A stretch of DNA of 33,671 bases from a virus (IMGVR_UViG_3300015373_000025:1-33671), one strand, 5' to 3'. Positions 13,092 through 21,009 are shown, counted from the stretch's first letter. Made by a program: numbers and translations. Notes: a model not told the origin generated them from the sequence alone.

Positions 13092-15449
13092 ATGAAGCTG
13101 TTCGACCGAACCTCGAACACGCTCGCGATTGGAGGAAGCGGGCTCGCTCCACAAGAGCTGAAAGTTGATCCTACCCATCCGCTGTCTTTCGGCCTGACGT
13201 TCTGTACGGTTTTCAACAGCGGGCTTGAAGTCAGAAACCTCGCGATTGCCGATTATTGGCCGCTCCATGATCCGGCAAGATTGGTGCAAACGCCAGTCGC
13301 GGTGACGGCGGGAAATACTCCTGATAGTTCGCCGTGGGGACCGTGCCTTAAGTTCGGCGCAACCGATGCGCTGTCCAAAATCACTTACGGCACGTTCCAG
13401 GTTCTCACTGACCTCGAGCACACCGTTCTGGTCATCGCTAATCCGGTTTCGGGATCGAGCGGGACAGGTTCGCCGTTCAGCCAGCGCCTGCAAGGCGGCG
13501 CGCAGATCGATATCATTTTCAATTCGGACAAGGTCAACGCGACTGTCGCGGGCAAGTGGACCTACTTTCTAAACAGTAATAACTGCGCCGACTCCATCGC
13601 TGGCGCGGTCGACGGCAAATGGCACGTCTTCGTCGGCCGCTCGCAACTCGTTGGTGCGACCTACGCCAGTTCATGTTGGCAAGATGGCGTCAACGTTACC
13701 GGAACGACCGGCGGTACGAACAGCGCAACGGACAACTGGGCTGTAACTCAAAAGATCGCTATTGGCGGTTTGGCTGATGCGGCGATAGACCAATATGCAG
13801 CCAACTGTTCGATCGCGCTGGTGCTGTGTTGGAATAGGGCGCTCAGCGACGACGAAATTAAGATCATCTCCGGCAATCCGTTCCAGATACTTCAGGGAAC
13901 GATTGATCGACAGATCAGCGTCGAATATCTACCCGGCGCCACCGGGACAGGAGTTGGTTCTGCTAGCGGCGTCGGCGCGGCGAATGGCGTAGGCGCGTCG
14001 CTCGCCACTTCGACCGGCTCTGCTCCTGGCGTTACCAGCGCTGTGAACGGCGTTGGTGCGTCGCTCTTCACCGGTCAAGGTTCGGCCACAGGCGTAGGTG
14101 CAGCGACAGGGAGGACGGCTGCACAAGGATCGGCAGCGGGCACTTCGACAGTCACCGCTACCGGCATTACACTGGCTGTCTCCCAGGGGTCGTCGGCAGG
14201 GGTAAGCACCGCCGCTGCTCTGTCGTCGTCCCTTGGATCGAGTTCAGGTGTTGGTGCGGGTAACGCGACGTCGCTCGTCTTCGCATCGAGCACTGGCTCA
14301 GCGACAGGCGTAGGCGCTGCGACTGCTGCGACTGGCGCGTTGTCGTCGGGCTCGGCTGCAGGCGTGGGCGCCGCTAGCGCGACAGGCCTCGCCATCACAT
14401 CGGCGACAGGCTCGAGCGCAGGTACAAGCACAGCATCCGCAACTGGTTCGGCACTCGCCAGTTCGGTAGGATCGGCGGCGGGAACGTCGTCGGTTTCCGG
14501 GCGCGCGGCTGGTCAAGGTGTATCCTCGGGCGTAGGCACTGCGACAGCCGCGAGCTTGGTGTTTGTATCCTCACAGGGCACGGCTGCAGGCATAGGCGCC
14601 GCGTCGGCGTTATCTGGGGCTGCGTCGCTAGCATCAGCCACAGGCGTCGGCACAGCGACTGCTGTAGGCACGGGAATTGTTTCATCTGTCGGTAGCGCGA
14701 CGGGCGTTGGTTCTGCGTCAGCCATCAGCACGATCACGCTAACGTCAGTCGGCAATGCGGCGGGCACGGCCACTGCCCTCGCATTGTCGCAATCTCGAGG
14801 CGCATCCGCGGGAACGTCGAGCGTCAATGGCGTAAGCTCGTCGGTCTATTCGAGCGTAGGTTCGTCGTCAGGCGTCGGCACCGCGACAGCGAGCTCGCAG
14901 GTTAACTCGTTCGGTGCGGCCACAGGCGTAGGATTAGCGACAGCTACAGGGCGAGCGACTGCACTAGCGACAGGTTCAGCCGCCGGTGTCAGCAGTGCGT
15001 CAGCGAGCGCTCAAGGTTCTAGTGTAGGCGTCGGCTCGTCAGCCGGTGTCGGCACCGCCACAGGGGTGTCGCAAGCGGTATCGAAGGGCACGGCCGCAGG
15101 GACGAGCACTGTTCTCGGTGTCGGCGCGTCCCTCAAGTCTGCCAATGGCGCAGCGACAGGTGTGGGTGTTGCAAGTGCAACAGGTCGCACTTTCGTTTCG
15201 GGAGTGGGTCAATCAACTGGCGTAGGCACCGCGTTCGCGCCAGCGTCGGCTATCATCACGAGCATAGGCAACGCGGCAGGGCAAGGACAAGCAAACGCAG
15301 TTTCTAAAATTCCTGAGATTATCACGATCGAGTTCATCGCCCAGAAACTACCCACTCCGCAGATCACAGGTCAACGAACGTCATCGGTTGCATTCACCGC
15401 GCGCAAGGCAAGTAGTCCCGATCGTATCGCACAGGCACACAGCCCATGA
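13092..15449 (+). CDS. LamG-like domain plus Ser/Gly/Ala repeat protein (putative adhesin or fibre)
   Basis: 785 residues. The first ~270 look like a concanavalin/LamG-type beta sandwich: LSFGLTF..., a middle GKWTYF strand, DGKWHVFVGRSQL, YASSCWQDG and a WNRALSDDEI end, as in LamG domains. About residues 285-735 are roughly two dozen degenerate repeats of 18-22 residues, each with a core such as GSATGVGAA or GSAAGTSTA. The C-terminal ~45 residues are non-repetitive. Such architecture suits a surface-exposed fibre binding sugars. It sits before the connector genes, far from the other fibres. It has no obvious SD and follows the previous stop by two bases. Confidence 0.7.
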   Translation: MKLFDRTSNTLAIGGSGLAPQELKVDPTHPLSFGLTFCTVFNSGLEVRNLAIADYWPLHDPARLVQTPVAVTAGNTPDSSPWGPCLKFGATDALSKITYGTFQVLTDLEHTVLVIANPVSGSSGTGSPFSQRLQGGAQIDIIFNSDKVNATVAGKWTYFLNSNNCADSIAGAVDGKWHVFVGRSQLVGATYASSCWQDGVNVTGTTGGTNSATDNWAVTQKIAIGGLADAAIDQYAANCSIALVLCWNRALSDDEIKIISGNPFQILQGTIDRQISVEYLPGATGTGVGSASGVGAANGVGASLATSTGSAPGVTSAVNGVGASLFTGQGSATGVGAATGRTAAQGSAAGTSTVTATGITLAVSQGSSAGVSTAAALSSSLGSSSGVGAGNATSLVFASSTGSATGVGAATAATGALSSGSAAGVGAASATGLAITSATGSSAGTSTASATGSALASSVGSAAGTSSVSGRAAGQGVSSGVGTATAASLVFVSSQGTAAGIGAASALSGAASLASATGVGTATAVGTGIVSSVGSATGVGSASAISTITLTSVGNAAGTATALALSQSRGASAGTSSVNGVSSSVYSSVGSSSGVGTATASSQVNSFGAATGVGLATATGRATALATGSAAGVSSASASAQGSSVGVGSSAGVGTATGVSQAVSKGTAAGTSTVLGVGASLKSANGAATGVGVASATGRTFVSGVGQSTGVGTAFAPASAIITSIGNAAGQGQANAVSKIPEIITIEFIAQKLPTPQITGQRTSSVAFTARKASSPDRIAQAHSP
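13940..15300 (+). repeat. degenerate coding repeats, ~60-base period
   Basis: Within the LamG-repeat gene, blocks resembling GCGACAGGCGTAGGCGC recur about every 55-66 bases with varied third positions, encoding the GSATGVGAA-type cores. The repeats keep one reading frame and differ at many synonymous sites, pointing to selection on the protein rather than fresh DNA duplication. They are not CRISPR-like, since there are no constant repeats separated by unique spacers. Confidence 0.7.
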
Positions 15450-15889
15450 GCACCCATGCACTCGAAAACATGTTCGCCGGCGATGACTGGGTAATCAAGG
15501 CGACGCTCTTAGACGAGTCGGGCAATCCCTACGACTTGAGCGGTAGCCCGACGATACAGTGGACGTTGATGGACGCTCAGGGCGAGCGCGTGATCGAGAG
15601 CAATGAAGTCACCTACACCATAACTAACAGCGCGCAAGGCAAGTGCACGGTCGTCGTCCCCCACACTGTAACGACGCGACTGGCGGGTGACATGTACACC
15701 GACGTTCTGCGTCTGACTATCAGCAATGTCGTCAGTACGCTGTCAGTGGGTCAAATCTTAGTCTACACTGACCCATGGGCAGCAGCGGCTGTCGCGATGA
15801 TACCGAACGACTTCAAGCGAGCGGTGACAGCTAACCACGGTCACGTGTTGGGCCATGCTAAGTTCGGCACCTATCCTAAGGATGCATGA
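15446..15889 (+). CDS. Ig-like/BppU-type accessory protein, copy 1
   Basis: A 147-residue protein. The N-terminal ~110 residues have the pattern GDDWVIKATLLDESGNPYDLSG, a strand with W.L.D..G, T.....GK..V..P...T..L..G.Y..D..R, typical of N-terminal domains that anchor baseplate or fibre accessories. The gene at 32176-32550 has the same layout (EDW...F.Y, DLTGS, GKF.I.I......LEAGEYV.DL). Overlaps the previous gene as ATGA. Function unproven; probably an adaptor or plug for a virion fibre. Confidence 0.55.
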   Translation: MSTHALENMFAGDDWVIKATLLDESGNPYDLSGSPTIQWTLMDAQGERVIESNEVTYTITNSAQGKCTVVVPHTVTTRLAGDMYTDVLRLTISNVVSTLSVGQILVYTDPWAAAAVAMIPNDFKRAVTANHGHVLGHAKFGTYPKDA

Positions 15890-15996
15890 TGACTAACCAG
15901 ACACGCCAAGCGTTAGTTGCACTGGGGTTCATGACGGGCGTTATGGTCGTTGTGGGTTTGATCGCGTTGATTGTCTACGAGGTGGTACATGGTTGA
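15886..15996 (+). CDS. tiny single-span membrane protein 3
   Basis: A 36-residue frame from ATG 15886 (or 15889). MMTNQTRQ forms a polar head, LVALGFMTGVMVVVGLIALI a strong membrane span, and VYEVVHG the end. It overlaps both neighbours: ATGA with the gene before and eight bases with the connector gene after, the arrangement of a translated operon member. Function unknown; compare the frames at 3059, 8432 and 26856. Confidence 0.55.
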   Translation: MMTNQTRQALVALGFMTGVMVVVGLIALIVYEVVHG

Positions 15997-16624
15997 TATC
16001 ATCTTAAAAACCCTGACGCCTGCTACCAATTTCAACTTGCTGACGCTGGACGAATTGAAGACGTCGCTCGATATTGACTTGACTGACACGAGCGAGGACG
16101 CGTCGCTACAGCAGATGATTACTACGTTCAGCGACATAGTCGCGAGGACGTGCAATCGCGTCTTCGCCAGCGAGAAGATGCGCGAGACTGTGAGGTGCTT
16201 GCAGCCCAACCGCTACTTCGTGTCGCATTATCCGATCAAGCAGGAGACCGATATTGAGAGCATTGAGACGCCTCGAGGTTCGACTATCACTACGAGCAAC
16301 TACGAAGTCGAATTGAAGTCAGGCAAGATCGAACTTATGAGCGGTCAGTCTGAGCCCATCGTGGTGACGTATACCGGTGGGTATATACTGCCCGCTGAGG
16401 CCCCACCTGCATTGAAGCAAGCGACGATACTGCTAATACGTGAGGAGCGCATGCTCGCAATGCGCGCAAGCACCGCAGGCATTCGTGGCCTTACCCACAA
16501 AGAAAGCCGCGTGATCTTCTTCGACCCAGCAGCCGCGGCGAAGGCAGGTGCAGGAGGTGGGTGGTCGTCGCAACTGTCGGCAGCGAACAATCTGCTGATG
16601 CACTATGTCAGGATCAACGTCTGA
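15989..16624 (+). CDS. head-tail connector protein (gp6-like)
   Basis: A 211-residue protein starting MVDIILKTLTPA. The LLTLDELKTSLDID ... DASLQQMITTFSDIVARTCNRVF segment is the helical core of the phage gp6-like connector family (Phage_connect_1), whose ring binds below the portal. The C-terminal part, with YTGGY.LP..APPALKQA and basic residues, is also usual. It overlaps the tiny membrane gene upstream and the next gene by one base (TGATG). Confidence 0.82.
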   Translation: MVDIILKTLTPATNFNLLTLDELKTSLDIDLTDTSEDASLQQMITTFSDIVARTCNRVFASEKMRETVRCLQPNRYFVSHYPIKQETDIESIETPRGSTITTSNYEVELKSGKIELMSGQSEPIVVTYTGGYILPAEAPPALKQATILLIREERMLAMRASTAGIRGLTHKESRVIFFDPAAAAKAGAGGGWSSQLSAANNLLMHYVRINV

Positions 16625-16884
16625 TGCCAGTCACTATCACTACAGGCAACGTCAACAAGTGGGCTGAGCGCATGGAGCAGCGTGGCGTCGACTTCGCTGC
16701 TAACGTCGTCAAGCAAGCTAAGAAGCGTCACGAGAAAGGACGCAAGCAAGGCTTACGCGCGTTCTCGAAGATCAAGCGGCGTAAGACTGAGGCGAAGCGG
16801 TTTGCGTTGCAGAAGCCACACATGACCGAGGCCGAGCTGATCGACAACGCAGCGGCCAAGTTCACAGATATCTTTAAAGACTGA
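16624..16884 (+). CDS. hypothetical basic protein in the connector cluster
   Basis: An 86-residue, very Lys/Arg-rich helical protein (a long basic stretch at about 30-62). It resembles in position and size the small head-tail joining proteins often found between connector and tail terminator genes, but no motif proves this; the basic charge could bind DNA at the neck. It overlaps both neighbours by one base. Upstream in-frame GTG at 16561 is rejected as it lies inside the connector gene. Confidence 0.55.
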   Translation: MPVTITTGNVNKWAERMEQRGVDFAANVVKQAKKRHEKGRKQGLRAFSKIKRRKTEAKRFALQKPHMTEAELIDNAAAKFTDIFKD

Positions 16885-17273
16885 TGTACGATCAGTACGA
16901 GCGCATCGTGATTTTAGGTGGCCCGCGTTGCGGCAAGACTACATTGGCAAACAAACTAAATAGACTGACGTTTCACACCGATGATTTTAAGTTTCCACAT
17001 CTACAGGAGTCCGGTGCCGCAGTGGTGCAATGGTTCGCCCGACCAGGACCCTGGGTGATAGAAGGAGTAGTCGCGATACTGGCGTTACAGGAATGGATGA
17101 GAATGTACGAGGTCGCCCCATGCGATTGCGTACTTGCAATGTGGACGCCAGTAGTAAAGCTGACTCCTGATCAAATTAGAATGTTTAACCTGCTCAGGAA
17201 GTATTGGTCGGGACTACCGCTCGATTTGAACGAGCGCGGTGTCGTAGTAAAACAAGTTCGTTGGAGACGGTAA
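16884..17273 (+). CDS. P-loop NTPase, small kinase-like
   Basis: A 129-residue protein. The Walker A loop GGPRCGKTT is at residues 12-20 directly after a beta strand (RIVIL), followed by FHTDDF and then WVIEGV, the layout of adenylate kinase-like small nucleotide or metabolite kinases (shikimate kinase and topology-modulation/FlaR-like proteins). It is short and the lid region is hard to see; the C-terminus is basic (VKQVRWRR). Its job among connector genes is unclear. Both ends overlap neighbours by one base, so it is firmly part of the operon. It looks like an acquired extra gene. Confidence 0.7.
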   Translation: MYDQYERIVILGGPRCGKTTLANKLNRLTFHTDDFKFPHLQESGAAVVQWFARPGPWVIEGVVAILALQEWMRMYEVAPCDCVLAMWTPVVKLTPDQIRMFNLLRKYWSGLPLDLNERGVVVKQVRWRR

Positions 17274-17632
17274 TGGGCGTCGATTATTCGACCATGATCT
17301 ACGAGCCCAACTACAAGATGTGGGCGAGACCGGTGACGTTCTATCCGGTCGTGAGCCAGCCGGGTATCCCGAGTTTTGTCGGTCGCGGGATTTTCGGCAC
17401 TGTGTCGATCGACATTATATCGATGGATGGTTCAGATGTTTCAGAGCAGCGTACTATTCTGGATATTTTGGAGCGCGAGTTTCCTGTACTACCTCAGCAG
17501 CAAGATCGTCTGTACATACCTCAAGACCGCACTACACCTGCAGCTGGCTGGTGGGAAGTAAATGACGTCTCCACTAACGGCGGCGGTGAAACGACACTAG
17601 CCCTTAGGCGTTGGATGGCTCCACGACCATGA
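17273..17632 (+). CDS. putative head-tail joining/completion protein
   Basis: A 119-residue, beta-rich protein. The FVGRGIFGTVSIDII..DGS and SEQRTILDILEREFPVLPQQ.D..YIP segments are a pattern I recall from head completion or joining proteins of alphaproteobacterial phages. Position, between gp6-like connector and tail terminator-like gene, supports the assignment. It overlaps the kinase-like gene by one base (TAATG). Confidence 0.6.
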   Translation: MGVDYSTMIYEPNYKMWARPVTFYPVVSQPGIPSFVGRGIFGTVSIDIISMDGSDVSEQRTILDILEREFPVLPQQQDRLYIPQDRTTPAAGWWEVNDVSTNGGGETTLALRRWMAPRP

Positions 17633-18264
17633 GTTCACACAGCTCACAACTGCGCATTCACGGAAAGATACCGCACGTCCGCACTGTCACGCGCAGTGAG
17701 GCGATGCAAGTGCGCGATGGGATCATCTCGCGCCTGAGAGTGATGAGTCCATTCTGCGGCTTCACGTTCTCGCGCAGTCACGCGTTCAAGGTTATGCCGG
17801 ACAAGATGCCGTATTGCTCGGTGTACTTCTTGGGAGAACAGTTGTCGCCTGATGGCGATGCCAATGCCGGCGAGGTGACTTTTCATTCGATCGTGAGGAT
17901 CGGCTTCAGCGTGATGCTGATCAACAACGATCCAGACGACATGGAGGATAAGCTCGACGACTACTACCAGGTCATCTTTCGTGGTCTGCTACGCGACTCG
18001 ACCTTGTACAATAACCCAAGTGCGCGCATCCAAGGATACGTGCAAGGCATGCGTCAGCACGTGTATGGCGCGGTGGGTTTTCAGGAGCACGAGACGCCTT
18101 ACGCCGAACTGAGGGCCGAGCTTCAGTGCGACCTCGGCGCGATCGAGTACGAGCCGCTAGTCGAGGACATGCTCGAGACTATCCACGTCGAGACTGTTCA
18201 CCCACCCGGAGACACGCAGAACCAGCACGTGTTCTCCTTCTACGATCTGGATCAAGGAGAATGA
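17629..18264 (+). CDS. putative tail terminator protein
   Basis: A 211-residue protein starting at ATG 17629 (ATGA overlap). An N-terminal helix with RDGIISRL, a strand/loop region around MPYCSVYFLGE, a HSIVRIGFSVML strand, and a DDMEDKLDDYYQVI helix give the alpha/beta layout of tail terminator or tail-completion proteins (lambda gpU-like group). It is placed directly before the DUF2635-sheath pair, where such a gene is expected. The C-terminal ~60 residues are extra and unassigned. Confidence 0.6.
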   Translation: MSSHSSQLRIHGKIPHVRTVTRSEAMQVRDGIISRLRVMSPFCGFTFSRSHAFKVMPDKMPYCSVYFLGEQLSPDGDANAGEVTFHSIVRIGFSVMLINNDPDDMEDKLDDYYQVIFRGLLRDSTLYNNPSARIQGYVQGMRQHVYGAVGFQEHETPYAELRAELQCDLGAIEYEPLVEDMLETIHVETVHPPGDTQNQHVFSFYDLDQGE

Positions 18265-18467
18265 TCATGGCGAGAGTACTTGCAGCAAACGACGAGATGG
18301 TGAAGGCGTTGATCCACCCCATCACCAAGGTGGGTTTTATCGACACCGCGACTGCGGTGACGTGGCCCGACGACCAGTTCACCGCGCGGCGTATCATCGA
18401 CGGCGATGTGCTGATCGAAGGTGCGACGAAGGAAGAAGAAAGAAAACAGCCTGAAGTGCGGGAATAG
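18261..18467 (+). CDS. DUF2635-like small tail protein
   Basis: A 68-residue protein (ATGA overlap; ATG 18267 is an in-frame alternative). The segment from IHP.TKVGF to TWPDDQFTARRIIDGDVLI fits DUF2635, the small Mu gp38-like protein usually just upstream of the tail sheath in Mu-type tails. Function is not known; the conserved place in the operon is the strongest evidence. Confidence 0.65.
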   Translation: MIMARVLAANDEMVKALIHPITKVGFIDTATAVTWPDDQFTARRIIDGDVLIEGATKEEERKQPEVRE

Positions 18468-18473
18468 GAGTGA

Positions 18474-18489
18474 TGGGCATCGGTGCCCA
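18474..18489 (+). other. small hairpin before the sheath gene
   Basis: TGGGCA at 18474-18479 and TGCCCA at 18484-18489 form a perfect 6-bp stem with a TCGG loop. No T-run follows. It lies in the 47-base gap between DUF2635 and sheath genes, 15 bases ahead of the sheath AAAGGAGAA SD, and might stabilise or mark the sheath message. Confidence 0.35.
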
Positions 18490-18514
18490 AACATGGAGGT
18501 AAAGGAGAACAGCG

Positions 18515-20083
18515 ATGCCAGTATCATTCAGCAACATTCCTTCCAATTGGCGGCAGCCGCTTTACTGGGTCGAGATCGATCCCAGCAAAGCCGGGCTACC
18601 CGTGTTCAGGCTTCCTGCCTTGCTCGTTGGCATCAAGACCTCGGTGGGCACTGCGCCCGTTGACACGCCTGTTCCTGTGGCGTCATCGGCGCAAGGCGAC
18701 TCGCTGTTTGGCGTGGGCTCGCATCTCGCCCACATCTGCCGCGCGTTCTTCCGCAACAATGCGGCGCAGGAGACGTGGGCGTTGCCCGTGGCTGAAGCGG
18801 CGGGCGGCACTGCAGCAACAGGAACAATCACTTTTGTTGGCACTGCGACAGCGGCGGGGCAAATCGATCTTTACATTGGCGGCCATCACATACAAGTCAT
18901 AGCCGCGGCTGGCGACGTCGCTGCGTCAATTGCGACGAACTTCAAAGCCGCGTGCGACAAAGATGTGACCTTGCCTTTCACTGCGGCAACTCCTGTCGCT
19001 GCTGCCACGACCATGACGTGCAAGTGGAAAGGCATTTCGGGCAACGACATTATCATGTCGGACTCGTACTACAATGGCCCCGGAGGCGAGAGCCTTCCTC
19101 CTGGCATCACTATCACTTACTCCAACCCAACGACGGGTGGAGGCGGTACGTTCAGTGGTGGTGCAGGCGTTCCCATATTCACCGCAGGCATTGCGGCCCT
19201 CGGCGAAATGGAGGCAGAGTATGTTTGCCTTCCCTTCACTGACTCGACGTCCTTGCTAGCGTGGGAGACCGAGTATGGGTTCTCCGACTCAGGGCGCTGG
19301 GGATGGATGCGACAGAAGTTCGGATCGATCTGGTCCGCCTTCCGCGGCACCTACGCCACGTGCTTGACCTTCGGGCAAGGGCGCAATACGCCACAGACGT
19401 CAATCATGGCCGTTGAAGCGTTGATGCCATCACCCATATGGGACGTCGCGGCGGCGTACACCGCCAAGGCGGCACGTGGGTATACCAACGACCCGGCGCG
19501 ACCGCTGCAGAGCCTGCACCTCGACGGCATTCTCCCCGCTCGACGTCAGAACCGCTTCCTCATGAGCGAGCTCAATTCCCTTTCGCTCAACGGCATGGCG
19601 ACACAGCGAACCGAGTCCGATAACGTGCCCATGATCGCACGAGAAACAACGACGTACCAGAAGAACCTGTATGGGTACGCCGACGACGCGTACACTGACG
19701 CGACCACGCTGGCGACTCTCGCTCGCCTGCTGCGCAATCAGCGTCAGGCGATCACGTCGAAGTTCCCACGCCACAAGATAGCGGATGATGGGACTCGCTT
19801 CGGAGCAGGCCAGGCTATTGTTACGCCCATGTCGATCAAGGCCGAGCTGGTGTCGCAGTATCGCATTGACGAGTTCAACGGGCTCGTTGAAAACGCCCAG
19901 GCATTCAAGGCCAACTTGATTGTCGAGCGTGACAGCAACGACCCAACGCGCGTCAATGTGCTCTACCCGCCTGACTTGATCAATGGCTTGAGGCTGTTCG
20001 CCGTGCTGGCGCAGTTCAGGCTGCAGTACAACCGCGGCGTTGACACGACTCTAACGACGGCGCAGATCGGCACCTTCAATTAG
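18515..20083 (+). CDS. Mu-like tail sheath protein
   Basis: A 522-residue contractile sheath subunit, matching the size and pattern of Mu gpL: the N-terminal MPVSFSNIPSNWRQPLYWVE, an inserted Gly/Thr-rich domain at about 95-235, and the C-terminal end (YRIDEFNGLVENAQAFKANL ... DPTRVNVLYPPDLINGLRLF), which is the conserved sheath region. It polymerises around the tail tube and contracts on infection. It is preceded by a strong SD (AAAGGAGAA) and is followed by tandem hairpins before the tube gene. The internal insertion is a beta-rich decoration domain. Confidence 0.9.
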   Translation: MPVSFSNIPSNWRQPLYWVEIDPSKAGLPVFRLPALLVGIKTSVGTAPVDTPVPVASSAQGDSLFGVGSHLAHICRAFFRNNAAQETWALPVAEAAGGTAATGTITFVGTATAAGQIDLYIGGHHIQVIAAAGDVAASIATNFKAACDKDVTLPFTAATPVAAATTMTCKWKGISGNDIIMSDSYYNGPGGESLPPGITITYSNPTTGGGGTFSGGAGVPIFTAGIAALGEMEAEYVCLPFTDSTSLLAWETEYGFSDSGRWGWMRQKFGSIWSAFRGTYATCLTFGQGRNTPQTSIMAVEALMPSPIWDVAAAYTAKAARGYTNDPARPLQSLHLDGILPARRQNRFLMSELNSLSLNGMATQRTESDNVPMIARETTTYQKNLYGYADDAYTDATTLATLARLLRNQRQAITSKFPRHKIADDGTRFGAGQAIVTPMSIKAELVSQYRIDEFNGLVENAQAFKANLIVERDSNDPTRVNVLYPPDLINGLRLFAVLAQFRLQYNRGVDTTLTTAQIGTFN

Positions 20084-20085
20084 AA

Positions 20086-20110
20086 CTGCCCTATCGATTT
20101 CCGAGGGCAG
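20086..20110 (+). other. stem-loop after the sheath gene
   Basis: CTGCCCT at 20086-20092 pairs perfectly with AGGGCAG at 20104-20110 around an 11-base loop. It starts three bases after the sheath stop and is followed at once by a second hairpin with a T-run. Together they look like a tandem attenuator or RNA-stabilising pair. Confidence 0.55.
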
Positions 20111-20114
20111 AACT

Positions 20115-20150
20115 CCCCATGGCGACAGCAAATGGGTCATGGGGCTTTTT
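20115..20150 (+). terminator. intrinsic terminator-like hairpin between sheath and tube
   Basis: CCCCATG at 20115-20121 pairs with CATGGGG at 20138-20144 around a 16-base loop, followed immediately by CTTTTT (20145-20150). This is the clearest intrinsic terminator in the window. The tube gene starts 15 bases later with a strong SD but no evident promoter, so it is probably a partial terminator that lowers or partitions downstream expression. Confidence 0.6.
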
Positions 20151-20164
20151 ACAGGAGGAAGTAA

Positions 20165-20524
20165 ATGGCTCAACGTATCGCTGGCACCGCGTTCATGAAA
20201 GTGGACGGTGCGATCTATCCCTTGCGAGGCAACTTCACAGTCAGTCCATCGTCGCTCGAACGTGCGGGCATCTCGGGGCAGGATTACATCCACGGGTTCT
20301 CCGAGATGCCGCGCGTCCCATTCATCGAGGGTGACGTGTCGCTCGTGCCCAATCTATCGATGGACGACGTGCAGGCAGTGACTCAAGCCACTGTCACAGC
20401 TGAGCTGGCCAACGGCAAGGTCTACGTGTTGCGCGAGGCGTGGTGTCGCGCTGCTCTCGAGCTCAACACCCGTGAGGGCCAGGCTCGCATCCGCTTCGAA
20501 GGAGTGAGCTGCGACGAACTATAA
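20165..20524 (+). CDS. Mu-like tail tube protein
   Basis: A 119-residue tube subunit (Phage_tail_tube, Mu gpM type). Typical features are RIAGTAF.KVDG..Y.LRGNFTVSPSS..R.G..GQD..HG and P.VPFIEGDVS, with LSM.D..AVT..TVT.ELANGK.Y.LR..WC and a final EL. Rings of this protein form the inner tube that sheath surrounds. AGGAGGAAG before ATG 20165 is a very strong SD, fitting a highly made protein. Confidence 0.92.
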   Translation: MAQRIAGTAFMKVDGAIYPLRGNFTVSPSSLERAGISGQDYIHGFSEMPRVPFIEGDVSLVPNLSMDDVQAVTQATVTAELANGKVYVLREAWCRAALELNTREGQARIRFEGVSCDEL

Positions 20525-20533
20525 GAGGACAAC

Positions 20534-20857
20534 ATGCCTGAAGAGAACAAACAAGTAAACGGCAAGGCAGTCGATCTGATCAAGATCGGATTACGGAAAT
20601 CGGTCGTCGCTAACGGCGAGGAAACGAACGAGCTTGCGTTCCGTGAACCCACGGCCGGTGACATTGAGCGTCATGGCAACCCTGTCCTGCTCGATATGGC
20701 GGCTGATCCACCGAGGATCAGTTTCGACAGTCGCGCCATGACCGCAATGATGTCAGCGTTGGCAACAGTTCCTCCCTCGACTATCCGCCAGCTCCACCCA
20801 AAAGATTGGAATACTGCGGCGTGGATGCTGGCGGATTTTTTTCTTCCGGTGTTCTGA
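20534..20857 (+). CDS. tail assembly chaperone (Mu gp41-like), zero-frame product
   Basis: A 107-residue protein. LAFREPTAGDIERHGNPV, ISFDS..M.AMMSALATVP.STI..L and DWNTAAWMLADFF are the conserved regions of Mu gp41-type chaperones, which coat the tape measure before tube assembly and are not in the virion. The AAGAGGA SD lies about eight bases before ATG 20534. The end contains a run of seven T that allows a -1 shift into the overlapping frame, which is usual for this gene. Confidence 0.85.
   Translation: MPEENKQVNGKAVDLIKIGLRKSVVANGEETNELAFREPTAGDIERHGNPVLLDMAADPPRISFDSRAMTAMMSALATVPPSTIRQLHPKDWNTAAWMLADFFLPVF
20836..20842 (+). promoter_or_regulatory. -1 ribosomal frameshift site (TTTTTTT)
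   Basis: The run is phased T TTT TTT in the chaperone frame, exactly the X XXY YYZ form needed for tandem -1 slippage. After slippage the reading continues with TCT TCC GGT into a frame open for 55 codons. A short inverted repeat (AGGAT at 20861-20865, ATCCT at 20869-20873) lies downstream; whether it stimulates shifting is uncertain. Confidence 0.75.
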
Positions 20858-21009
20858 CGGAGGATATCATCCTGGATTGTTACCGCCTCGCTAAGTACTA
20901 CAGCCTCGATCCAGATGATTTCTTGAACAAACCGTTATCCGTAATTGCTCGTCATATGAAATGGACGAGCGTGTTGATCGAGCGACAACGGCCGCCCGAA
21001 GATGACTGA
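20842..21009 (+). CDS. frameshifted C-terminal extension of the tail assembly chaperone
   Basis: This frame has no good start of its own and would be read only by -1 shifting at the T run, giving a fusion of about 158 residues (103 from the zero frame plus 55). Its sequence LDCYRLAKYYSLDPDDFL.KPLS.I.RHM is the helix-turn-helix pattern seen in long forms of tail chaperones (the gpGT-type extension that contacts tube protein in lambda). It ends eight bases inside the first tape measure gene. The long form is expected in small amounts. Confidence 0.75.
   Translation, partial: SSGVLTEDIILDCYRLAKYYSLDPDDFLNKPLSVIARHMKWTSVLIERQRPPEDD

Noticed and set aside
13940-15300. Repeats considered as CRISPR or a DNA tandem array
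   Set aside because: Units vary at many positions, are contiguous and keep one reading frame coding for Ser/Gly/Ala motifs; no constant repeat with unique spacers.
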